Of a stretch of 5,039 bases of DNA, positions 1-5,039 are shown in pieces. The stretch's first letter is position 1. Each line of letters begins with the position of its first letter. The notes under the pieces are model-generated. The model did no database searches, was not told where the DNA came from, and was given only the letters and a program-made list of their open reading frames with translations. The position numbers and the translations under genes are program-made. The DNA is from Planctomycetota bacterium. GTDB lineage: Bacteria > Planctomycetota > Phycisphaerae > UBA1845 > UTPLA1. The stretch is from assembly GCA_027295245.1 (NCBI GenBank), contig JAPULF010000637.1, positions 1 through 5,039 on the forward strand. The letters are read 5' to 3'.

Positions 1-80
1 ATGTCCGAGTCGGGACCCGACGCGGTCACTTTCCGAATCTCGGGCGAATCCGGAGCATTGGATTGAAAGTGATACTTCAT
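1..80 (-). CDS. Possible N-terminus of a divergent gene, partial at the left edge
   Basis: Reading leftward from an ATG at 80, the frame stays open to the window edge (26 codons, beginning MKYHFQSNAPDSPEIRKV). An AGGTGG sequence on the same strand (91-96) lies 10 bases upstream of that ATG and could serve as ribosome binding site. Third codon positions become GC-richer away from the start, as is common in high-GC genomes. I do not recognise the peptide and the stretch is too short for a family call. Competing readings are the 3' ends of + strand genes, in frames closing at 64-66 or 122-124, which are also open from the left edge. Only one of these can be real. Confidence 0.25.
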   Translation of the reverse strand, partial: MKYHFQSNAPDSPEIRKVTASGPDSD

Positions 81-171
81 TGGAAGCACCCCACCTGTCG
101 AAATATCTTCGCAAGGGCGCTTGAGGGCAGCCCGGATGGCGACGAACCGGCGTCGCAACAGCTCGGCACGG

Positions 172-190
172 GCTCGGTCGCCGACCGGGC
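172..190. promoter_or_regulatory. GC-rich palindrome/hairpin just upstream of the rhomboid promoter
   Basis: GCTCGGTC (172-179) pairs with GACCGGGC (183-190) around a three-base GCC loop. This is an 8-bp stem with one T:G wobble, and its core CGGTCGCCGACCG is a perfect palindrome. It ends two bases before the -35 box at 193. It could be an operator for a dimeric regulator, or a hairpin ending transcription from the left. No T-run follows on either strand, so a classical intrinsic terminator is unlikely. Confidence 0.35.
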
Positions 191-192
191 AA

Positions 193-221
193 TTGGCTTC
201 TCAACCTCCTTTGGCTAGAAT
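193..221 (+). promoter_or_regulatory. Sigma70-like promoter of the rhomboid gene
   Basis: TTGGCT (193-198) matches four of six bases of the -35 consensus. TAGAAT (216-221) matches five of six of the -10 consensus. The spacer is exactly 17 bases. Transcription would begin near 228, giving a leader of about 55 bases before the chosen TTG start at 283. The -10 box overlaps the in-frame ATG at 220, which argues against that ATG being the translation start. Confidence 0.6.
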
Positions 222-282
222 GCGGAGTCATGACCGTGAACGGTGCGGCCCTCTTGTTCGAACCGCAAAGAGACATCGACCC

Positions 283-1533
283 TTGCTTTTGCTGCTTCCC
301 ATCAGGACCGACTCTCCGATACGTCGCAAGCCCTACGTCAACTACGCCCTCATCGGGCTGAATGCGCTGGTCTTTGTGCTGACCGATGTCATCGGCCGTA
401 GCCAGCTTCTGGGCATTCCGGCCGAGATCGATCAGTTTAAGATGAATCACGCGTTGGACGCGGCCCGGCCGGAGTTTTTCCAGTTCATCACCTACCAATT
501 CCTGCACGGCGACATTTTCCACCTGTTGGGCAACATGCTGTTTCTGTGGGTATTCGGCAACAGCGTCAACTCCAAGATGGGCAATCCGGCCTACGCTCTT
601 TTTTTCCTTGCAGGCGGAGTCTTCGCCGGCGTGGGGTTCGCCGCGGAAAACGTCTCCCCGCTCATCGGCGCGAGCGGTTCGATCGCCGCCGTGACGACCG
701 CGTATCTGGTCTTGCACCCCAGAAGCCACGTCACGATCTTCTATTGGCTCTGGTTTTACATCGGGACCATGCACGTTCAGGCCTTGCTCGTAATCGGCGT
801 CAAGATCATCCTGTACGACAATATTGTGGCGCCGAACTTGTTCGGCGGAGGCCGGGTGAGCACGGTGGCGTACTCAGCGCACCTCTATGGGTACTTCTTC
901 GGGTTCATGTTGAGCCTGCTTATGCTGGTCATCAAGGCCCTGCCGCGCGACCAGTACGATATTTTGGCGCTTTGGAAACGGGCCCGACAGCGCTCGCAAA
1001 TGCGTACCGCGATGGCGGACCCCGACGCCCAGGCACAGGCGGAATCCGGCAACGTCGCCAAGCCGGTCTCCGACGCGACAGGTCGCCCCCTTCCGATGGC
1101 CACGCCGGTTTCGCCCGAGATCGTCGACGAGGTCACGCAGTTGCGGCTGGAAATCGGCGAATTGCTCGGGCAGAACAAATATGTCGAGGCGGCCGAGCGA
1201 TACCAGTCGCTCATTGCCAAGCACGCGGATCAATGCCTTCCGCGGAACCAACTGATGGACGTGGCCAATCAACTGACGGCCATGCAGCGCTACCCACAGG
1301 CCGCATCGGCCTACGAAAAGTACTTGACGCACTACCCGACGGCTGTTGATGCCCAACAGACCCGACTCATGCTCGGTATCATCTACGCACGATACCTGCA
1401 ACAATTCGAACCCGCCCAGCGCCATCTGGAAAAGAGCCTGGATACCCTGACCAACGATCAACAACGGCGGCAGGCCAACAAGTGGCTGGATACGGCTCGA
1501 AACGCGCTCGGGGCAGGCCCGTCAACGGCCTGA
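283..1533 (+). CDS. Rhomboid family intramembrane serine protease with TPR-like C-terminal domain
   Basis: Predicted inner-membrane protease of 416 residues that cleaves transmembrane substrates. About six membrane helices span residues 19-218. Family residues are intact: HLLGN with His80 and Asn84 (oxyanion side), GASG with nucleophile Ser131, and AHLYGYFFG with catalytic His200, keeping the AHxxGxxxG spacing. A polar linker (about 228-286) leads to a helical cytosolic tail (287-410) with TPR-like units such as NKYVEAAERY and RYPQAASAYEKYL, which probably bind a partner. I chose the TTG at 283 because AAGAGA (268-273) lies 9 bases upstream and the protein then begins MLLLLPIRTDSPIRR, like related rhomboids. 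TTG 289 is also possible. The open frame reaches 121, but residues before 283 are low-complexity and arginine-rich, and the promoter lies inside them. Family call is very sure; the start is moderate. The substrate is unknown. Confidence 0.93.
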   Translation: MLLLLPIRTDSPIRRKPYVNYALIGLNALVFVLTDVIGRSQLLGIPAEIDQFKMNHALDAARPEFFQFITYQFLHGDIFHLLGNMLFLWVFGNSVNSKMGNPAYALFFLAGGVFAGVGFAAENVSPLIGASGSIAAVTTAYLVLHPRSHVTIFYWLWFYIGTMHVQALLVIGVKIILYDNIVAPNLFGGGRVSTVAYSAHLYGYFFGFMLSLLMLVIKALPRDQYDILALWKRARQRSQMRTAMADPDAQAQAESGNVAKPVSDATGRPLPMATPVSPEIVDEVTQLRLEIGELLGQNKYVEAAERYQSLIAKHADQCLPRNQLMDVANQLTAMQRYPQAASAYEKYLTHYPTAVDAQQTRLMLGIIYARYLQQFEPAQRHLEKSLDTLTNDQQRRQANKWLDTARNALGAGPSTA

Positions 1534-1572
1534 AATCCACGATCGGCCGGGTCGAATTGGATTCCGGCACAA

Positions 1573-2139
1573 ATGACGTGCAACATGCTTGTTGAACACC
1601 GATTGTCGCTGGGCTTCGAACGATCGCACGTTCAGGAGCCCCTTATCTGCGAGATGATCCGGCATTGTCCCGACGTGATCATCAATATCGAGTCCTTGAG
1701 CGTCGGTCCGCGCGACGCCGGCATGCAGATCGGTCTCATCGGCAAGCCGATCGACGTCAAGCATGCCGAGGAATTCCTGAAGACTCTGGAAGTGGAATTA
1801 CGTACGGTCTCGCGAGGGGATTTCAACGGTCCCCTGCCCGAGCCCCCGAAACGAAGACCCCAAAAGACGGATTCGGACCAGGGTGTCCAGCGAAAGGTCT
1901 GGCTCACGATCATCGGCGCGGAGCGCCGGCAACCGTTTCTCTGGATGATATCGCAGGCCTTCGACGTGACTTTCAAGATCATGCAGAGCGTGACGGGCGA
2001 CCCGGTCAGCATTGTTTCCTTGCTGCTTTGGGGGTCGCAATCGGAAGTGGAGGCGTCGGTCGGATTCCTCCGCGATCAGGGAATCAGCGTGGAATACGGC
2101 GAGGCCGGTCTCAGCGCCCCGTTCGAGCCGACCCAGTAG
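1573..2139 (+). CDS. Tandem NIL-domain protein, probably linked to sulfur metabolism
   Basis: Soluble 188-residue protein with no signal peptide or membrane helix. The second half (about 107-177) fits the NIL domain: KVWLTIIG, a helix ending FDVTFKIMQ, a SIVSLLLWG strand, then EVEASVGFLRDQGISVE. The first half (about 7-79) shows the same fold order (VEHRLSLGFE, helix, VIINIESLSVGP, GMQIGLIG, HAEEFLKTLEVEL), so I read it as a diverged duplicate. A proline/lysine-rich linker (about 85-106) joins them. NIL domains occur at the C-terminus of the methionine ABC transporter ATPase MetN, where they sense the substrate, and fused to ferredoxins in homocysteine synthesis. No ferredoxin CxxC cluster is present here. 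It starts 39 bases after the rhomboid stop with no clear promoter between, so cotranscription is likely. ATG 1573 is the first possible start; ATG 1585 is an alternative, and neither has a strong ribosome binding site. A ligand-sensing or carrier-partner role is inferred. Confidence 0.82.
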   Translation: MTCNMLVEHRLSLGFERSHVQEPLICEMIRHCPDVIINIESLSVGPRDAGMQIGLIGKPIDVKHAEEFLKTLEVELRTVSRGDFNGPLPEPPKRRPQKTDSDQGVQRKVWLTIIGAERRQPFLWMISQAFDVTFKIMQSVTGDPVSIVSLLLWGSQSEVEASVGFLRDQGISVEYGEAGLSAPFEPTQ

Positions 2140-2147
2140 TCCGCGCA

Positions 2148-2153
2148 TATAAT
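2148..2153 (+). promoter_or_regulatory. Possible internal -10 box before the membrane gene
   Basis: A perfect TATAAT lies 9 bases after the NIL gene stop. No good -35 box lies at 16-18 bases; TTCGAG at 2122-2127 would need a 20-base spacer. If used, transcription would start near 2160. The leader would contain GGCCC/GGGCC (2169-2173 and 2182-2186), which can fold into a small hairpin with no T-run. Confidence 0.3.
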
Positions 2154-2231
2154 GTCGCAATCCGTTCGGGCCCCCGAGGGTGGGCCACGGTCCTATCCAG
2201 ACACGCGGCACACGCCGGGAGACAAGGGTCT

Positions 2232-2828
2232 ATGAACCAGCACGCGAAACAGAATGCTGTTTGGGCCGGAATCGCCGCGTTGCTCATGTTGTATTACGGT
2301 TGGGGCACGGGCGGTTGGCTGATCCCGGCAAACTCGACCGCCTTCTTTGAAGCCACGTTTAATTGGTTCGACTGGATGCTCAAAATAGGCGGAATCTGCA
2401 TGGCGGTCGTCGCCGTTCTGTGTTTCCTCGGTCTTCGCGTCGCCTTGCTGATCGATGTCGTCGTTTCGGGTCTGTGCGGCTCCATCCTGATTCTGTGTCC
2501 GGTGTACTGGATGTTCATCGTCGGGCCGGGCTTGCAAAATATCGTATTTGTCATCTTCGGCGGTATGTTCGTGAACACCGCCCGAGGATGTTGGACGGCG
2601 TATCGCGAATCCGGCGGCACGGTTGGAACCGCGACCCGCAAGCAGGGCGGCCTGTTCGGCGTCGAGCCGCTCGCCCCCCCGGTGACCCCGCCGCCGCCCG
2701 AGCCCACGCATCCGGCCAGCATCCGGCCGGACGCGCTGCCCAAGGACGACGAGCCGCCGCCGCCCGAAGGCTTTCTTGCCGCCCTGGCCAAGGAAAAGGA
2801 CGAACCGCCCCGGGCTTCGTTCGAATAA
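2232..2828 (+). CDS. Four-helix membrane protein with proline-rich cytosolic tail, function unknown
   Basis: I do not recognise this 198-residue protein. Four hydrophobic segments are visible at about 10-31, 50-67, 70-92 and 101-117. Tryptophan, glycine and several cysteines (56, 64, 82, 89) lie within or near them, but no metal-binding or catalytic motif is evident. From about 125 the chain is polar, then proline-rich with two PPPPE stretches and an acidic/lysine end (AALAKEKDEPP), typical of a disordered, possibly protein-binding tail. The start at ATG 2232 has GGGAG (2217-2221) 10 bases upstream. The upstream extension of this frame overlaps the NIL gene and is out-of-frame noise. The stop lies 16 bases before the ThiF-like gene, so the two are probably cotranscribed. 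Reality of the gene is well supported by the helices and spacing; the role is unknown. Confidence 0.8.
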   Translation: MNQHAKQNAVWAGIAALLMLYYGWGTGGWLIPANSTAFFEATFNWFDWMLKIGGICMAVVAVLCFLGLRVALLIDVVVSGLCGSILILCPVYWMFIVGPGLQNIVFVIFGGMFVNTARGCWTAYRESGGTVGTATRKQGGLFGVEPLAPPVTPPPPEPTHPASIRPDALPKDDEPPPPEGFLAALAKEKDEPPRASFE

Positions 2829-2844
2829 CCCCGGAATGAAAGAG

Positions 2845-3915
2845 ATGGATCCGAAAGTCAATCATGCCGGCGGCGCCAAGACCGACCTATCGCGCTACAT
2901 CCGCCAGATCATCTACGAACACATGGACGAAGCCGCCCAGCGGCTATTGCTCGAATCGCGGGTAACGCTGATCGGCTGCGGTGCCCTGGGCACGGTCCTG
3001 GCCAACACGCTGGTCCGGGCGGGCGTCGGATTTCTGAGGATCATCGATCGCGATTACGTCGAGTGGAACAACCTTCAGCGACAGGTCCTGTTCGATGAGC
3101 GCGACGCGGAGAATGGCAATCCGAAGGCCGTTGCCGCGGCCAACCGCCTCGGTCAAGTCAATTCCGATGTCGAGATCGAGCCGATCATCGCCGACGTACA
3201 CGGCGGGAACATCGAGTCGCTCGTCGACAACACCGGGCTCTTTCTCGATGGGACCGACAACTTCGAGATCCGCTTTCTCATCAACGACGTGGCGGTCAAG
3301 ACGAAAACGCCCTGGGTCTACGGGGCCTGCGTCGGGGCCTCCGGCATGGTCATGCCGATCCTGCCCGGTACGACACCGTGCCTTCGATGCATCTGGGACC
3401 AACCGCCGCCGCCGGGCATGAACCCGACCTGCGACACCGCGGGCATTCTGGCGCCGATCGTCAACATAGTGGCCGGTCTGCAATCCCTGGAGGCGATCAA
3501 GATCCTGACCGGCCGACTGGATTCGGTCAGCCGGCGGCTCGTTCAAATCGATGCCTGGGGCGGCCAATACGACTCGTTCGATATGGGCGGGGCGCTCGAA
3601 AACGGGCAATGCCGGTGCTGCAAGGAGGGTGTATACGACTACCTGACGGGTGAGCGCTCCAGCCGGTCGACGAGCCTGTGCGGTCGAGACGCCGTACAGA
3701 TTGCCGCCCCGGAGGGTACGTCCGTTGATCTGGAAGCACTTGCGGTCAAGGTTGCGCCGGTGGCAAAGTCGCCGCCGAAATCCAACCGATACCTTCTCAG
3801 GTTCGAGGTGGACGGCTGCGAGATCACGCTGTTTCGAGACGGCCGCGCGATCATCAAGGGCGTGACGGAGCCGGACCAGGCTCGGGCCTTGTATGCAAAG
3901 TACATAGGGACGTGA
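2845..3915 (+). CDS. ThiF/MoeB/HesA-family E1-like adenylyltransferase
   Basis: Predicted cytosolic enzyme of 356 residues that adenylates the C-terminal glycine of a ubiquitin-like sulfur carrier (ThiS or MoaD type). Motifs in order: RYIRQI; nucleotide-binding GCGALG (44-49); an acidic strand end with Asp68 and Asp70; EWNNLQRQ with Arg79; NPKA with Lys94; DGTDN (135-139); a first zinc pair PCLRC (Cys179, Cys182); the likely sulfur-transfer cysteine in NPTCDTAG (Cys196, matching the ThiF TCxxAG site); and a second zinc pair CRCC (Cys256, Cys259). The family core is about 250 residues. The extra C-terminal part (about 263-356) carries LCGRDAVQI and ends LFRDGRAIIKG...ARALYAKYIG, a module I recall from other bacterial members; it is not a rhodanese domain. 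ATG 2845 is preferred because GGAA (2833-2836) sits 8 bases upstream; ATG 2836 is the alternative. Which carrier it serves cannot be told from this window, so no symbol is given. Confidence 0.93.
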   Translation: MDPKVNHAGGAKTDLSRYIRQIIYEHMDEAAQRLLLESRVTLIGCGALGTVLANTLVRAGVGFLRIIDRDYVEWNNLQRQVLFDERDAENGNPKAVAAANRLGQVNSDVEIEPIIADVHGGNIESLVDNTGLFLDGTDNFEIRFLINDVAVKTKTPWVYGACVGASGMVMPILPGTTPCLRCIWDQPPPPGMNPTCDTAGILAPIVNIVAGLQSLEAIKILTGRLDSVSRRLVQIDAWGGQYDSFDMGGALENGQCRCCKEGVYDYLTGERSSRSTSLCGRDAVQIAAPEGTSVDLEALAVKVAPVAKSPPKSNRYLLRFEVDGCEITLFRDGRAIIKGVTEPDQARALYAKYIGT

Positions 3916-3958
3916 AACGCAGTCGCGCGGCAAGGTGAATCGCCACGGTCGGGGCGAT

Positions 3959-3995
3959 GTGTCCCGAATAATTCATCTGTCTGCGGCGGGGACAC
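3959..3995 (+). promoter_or_regulatory. Inverted repeat masking a possible ribosome binding site
   Basis: GTGTCCC (3959-3965) is perfectly complementary to GGGACAC (3989-3995), with a 23-base AT-richer loop. The right arm covers most of the GGGG (3988-3991) that would be the ribosome binding site for the GTG at 3997. Folding could therefore lower translation of the small gene. Seven pairs with a long loop is only moderately stable and may be chance. Confidence 0.25.
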
Positions 3996-3996
3996 C

Positions 3997-4131
3997 GTGA
4001 GAACGACGCGCATGCTCGAGTTATGCGTGACATTCGGATTTGCAGCCTGGGCAGCTTTGATTCAGTTGTCCCTGGCCTGTCAGGCGCGTCGACGCGCCGT
4101 GCGAATCGCCGAAGACGAGATTCGTCAATAG
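3997..4131 (+). CDS. Candidate small single-helix membrane protein (44 residues)
   Basis: A GTG start preceded by GGGG (3988-3991, 5 bases away) opens a frame of 44 codons ending at TAG 4129-4131. ATG 4012 (39 residues) is an alternative start. The peptide has a short basic head (MRTTR), one hydrophobic helix at about residues 8-27 rich in Ala, Leu and Phe, and a charged amphipathic tail (ARRRAVRIAEDEIRQ). This basic-hydrophobic-charged order resembles real small membrane proteins and is less likely from random GC-rich sequence, although one such short frame could still arise by chance. No family is recognised and no separate promoter is obvious. It lies 81 bases after the E1-like gene, so it may be at the end of that transcript. 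Confidence 0.4.
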   Translation: MRTTRMLELCVTFGFAAWAALIQLSLACQARRRAVRIAEDEIRQ

Positions 4132-4288
4132 GAAGAACAATCCCGATCGCAACGCGCTGATTAATCCCGCCCACCGGGCATCGTGCGGACCCATCCAACG
4201 GCCGAGGAATTCGTCCTCAATTCATGCGTCCGAGAATCGTTCCGCCAACATAATCCGTTTAGACAGCAACGATTGTGCGACGCCGCGA

Positions 4289-4317
4289 TTGACTTGCACG
4301 TAGTGGACGGCTACATT
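4289..4317 (+). promoter_or_regulatory. Sigma70-like promoter of the last gene
   Basis: TTGACT (4289-4294) matches five of six bases of the -35 consensus. TACATT (4312-4317) matches four of six of the -10 consensus, and the spacer is 17 bases. Transcription would start near 4324, leaving a leader of about 57 bases before the ATG at 4381. This makes the last gene likely to be a separate transcription unit. Confidence 0.55.
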
Positions 4318-4380
4318 GAACTTACAGGCAGATCGGCTCAGGCGACGGGGGACGCTGTTTCGAATTCGGCGAGGCATAGA

Positions 4381-5039
4381 ATGTCGGAAACGCCCAGGAG
4401 ATTTGAAGGTCTTCGACGCTGGACCCGGTACGGCGCGGTGCTCGGTGGCGCCTCGGCCCTGGTCCTCATCGCCATCGGCGTGAGGGCGTTCACGTCCGTG
4501 ACGGACGGCGATTCGGCCGCAAGGTTTTACGGTTCGGTTGCGGTCGCGATGGGCGCTATCCTGCTCGGCTTGTTTGTGTGCATGTGGGCGATGGTCAGCC
4601 TGCTCATCAAGATGGAGGCCCATTCATTTCGGAGCTACGACATTCTCCGCGAATTGCAGGCCCAGAGCACTGAGACCGGCGACGATATCCGCACCGTCGC
4701 CGACAATGTCCAGCTCTCCGAGGTGGCCCGCAGCATCAGTCACCGAAACAAGGAGCGGACCGTCCTGCGGCTGGCCATCAACGAAGAGATCATCCGCGGA
4801 GACTGGGAGGCAGCCTACGCCTTGGTCGAGCAGTTGGAGGCCCGTCACGGGTACAAGAACGAAGCCGCCCGCCTCCGGGCGGAACTGGACAAGTCCCGCG
4901 ATCTGAACCGCCGGCACGCCGTCAAGGACGCGGTCGAGCACGTGAAGGCCTACATGGAGGCCCACGACTGGGATCTTGCCCGACGCGAGATGGACGATTT
5001 GCTGGCGAGCAATCCGCTGTTGCCTGAGATCCAGGCCCT
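4381..5039 (+). CDS. Two-helix membrane protein with helical-repeat cytosolic domain, partial at the right edge
   Basis: The frame is open for 219 codons from ATG 4381 to the window end, so the C-terminus is missing. GAGG (4371-4374) lies 6 bases before the ATG. A basic head (MSETPRRFEGLRRW) precedes two membrane helices at about residues 18-37 and 51-76; arginines and lysines flanking them suggest both ends face the cytosol. Residues 77-130 are polar and helical (MEAHSFRSYDILRELQAQ). From about 138 there are TPR-like units: GDWEAAYALVEQLEARHG, then about 45 residues on HDWDLARREMDDLLASNP. Each starts with a DW followed by an A-x-x-x-L helix. Such repeats usually hold partner proteins. I recognise no specific family; a membrane-anchored scaffold is the best description. 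Confidence 0.8.
   Translation, partial: MSETPRRFEGLRRWTRYGAVLGGASALVLIAIGVRAFTSVTDGDSAARFYGSVAVAMGAILLGLFVCMWAMVSLLIKMEAHSFRSYDILRELQAQSTETGDDIRTVADNVQLSEVARSISHRNKERTVLRLAINEEIIRGDWEAAYALVEQLEARHGYKNEAARLRAELDKSRDLNRRHAVKDAVEHVKAYMEAHDWDLARREMDDLLASNPLLPEIQA

Larger units (their letters stand above)
3916..4380. other. Intergenic stretch between the E1-like gene and the last gene
   Basis: These 465 bases carry no long gene. They hold a weak hairpin soon after the E1-like stop (ATCGCC 3939-3944 with GGCGAT 3953-3958, 8-base loop, no T-run), a candidate small gene with a paired repeat over its ribosome binding site, and a promoter for the next gene. Two short symmetric elements are also visible: GAGGA/TCCTC (4204-4208 and 4214-4218) and CGAATTCG (4361-4368). 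Apart from these, I see nothing in 4132-4288. Confidence 0.6.

Noticed and set aside
121..282. N-terminal extension of the rhomboid frame
   Set aside because: The residues are arginine/serine-rich with no homology feel. A good promoter lies inside this stretch, and typical rhomboid N-termini begin at about 283.
874..1464. Antisense frame opposite the rhomboid tail
   Set aside because: It overlaps a confident coding region that includes the catalytic His, and has no domain features of its own.
2166..2186. GC-rich hairpin between the NIL and membrane genes as terminator
   Set aside because: No T-run follows, and short alternative pairings compete. The genes on both sides look cotranscribed.
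2193..2861. Antisense frame opposite the membrane protein gene
   Set aside because: The + strand reading gives clean membrane helices and a ribosome binding site. The antisense peptide is low-complexity Gly/Arg with none.
2944..3933. Long antisense frame opposite the E1-like gene
   Set aside because: Open only because of the high-GC codon pattern of the real gene. It has no recognisable motif, and its peptide is rich in Arg, Asp and Val as expected of a shadow.
3939..3958. Hairpin after the E1-like gene as an intrinsic terminator
   Set aside because: Only six base pairs and no T-run downstream, so termination here cannot be supported.
4222..4623. Minus-strand frame spanning the last promoter and gene start
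   Set aside because: The + strand has promoter, ribosome binding site and two membrane helices here. The minus-strand peptide is polar and featureless.
4538..4906. Alternative + frame within the last gene
   Set aside because: Arg/Ser/Pro-rich shadow of the open frame starting at 4381, which runs to the window edge with sensible helices and repeats.

Overview
The window is GC-rich bacterial DNA with five well-supported protein genes on the + strand, one small candidate gene, and a short possible divergent gene at the left edge. No rRNA, tRNA, CRISPR array or mobile element is visible. The gene set suggests Planctomycetota, possibly Phycisphaerae: a rhomboid protease fused to a helical-repeat tail, a tandem NIL protein, a ThiF-type enzyme with a C-terminal extension, and a -10 box of the TAGAAT type. 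The sequence does not prove this placement.

Layout: (1) 1-282 is an edge and promoter region. It holds a possible divergent gene start, a GC-rich palindrome and a sigma70-like promoter. (2) 283-1533 is a rhomboid intramembrane serine protease with an intact catalytic Ser/His pair and a TPR-like cytosolic tail. (3) 1573-2139 is a soluble protein made of two NIL domains. (4) 2232-2828 is an unrecognised four-helix membrane protein with a proline-rich tail. (5) 2845-3915 is an E1-like adenylyltransferase of the ThiF/MoeB/HesA family. (6) 3916-4380 is a mostly non-coding gap with a possible 44-residue one-helix membrane protein (3997-4131) and a good promoter (4289-4317). (7) 4381-5039 is the start of a two-helix membrane protein with a helical-repeat cytosolic domain, cut by the right edge.

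Genes 2 to 5 run in one direction with gaps of 39, 92 and 16 bases, so they may be one transcription unit with an extra internal start before the membrane gene. The most meaningful pairing is the NIL protein with the E1-like enzyme. Both families recur in sulfur-carrier-dependent sulfur assimilation (homocysteine/cysteine synthesis and related thio-transfer), which suggests a sulfur role. The carrier protein itself (ThiS/MoaD-like) is not in the window. The final membrane gene has its own promoter and is probably a separate unit.
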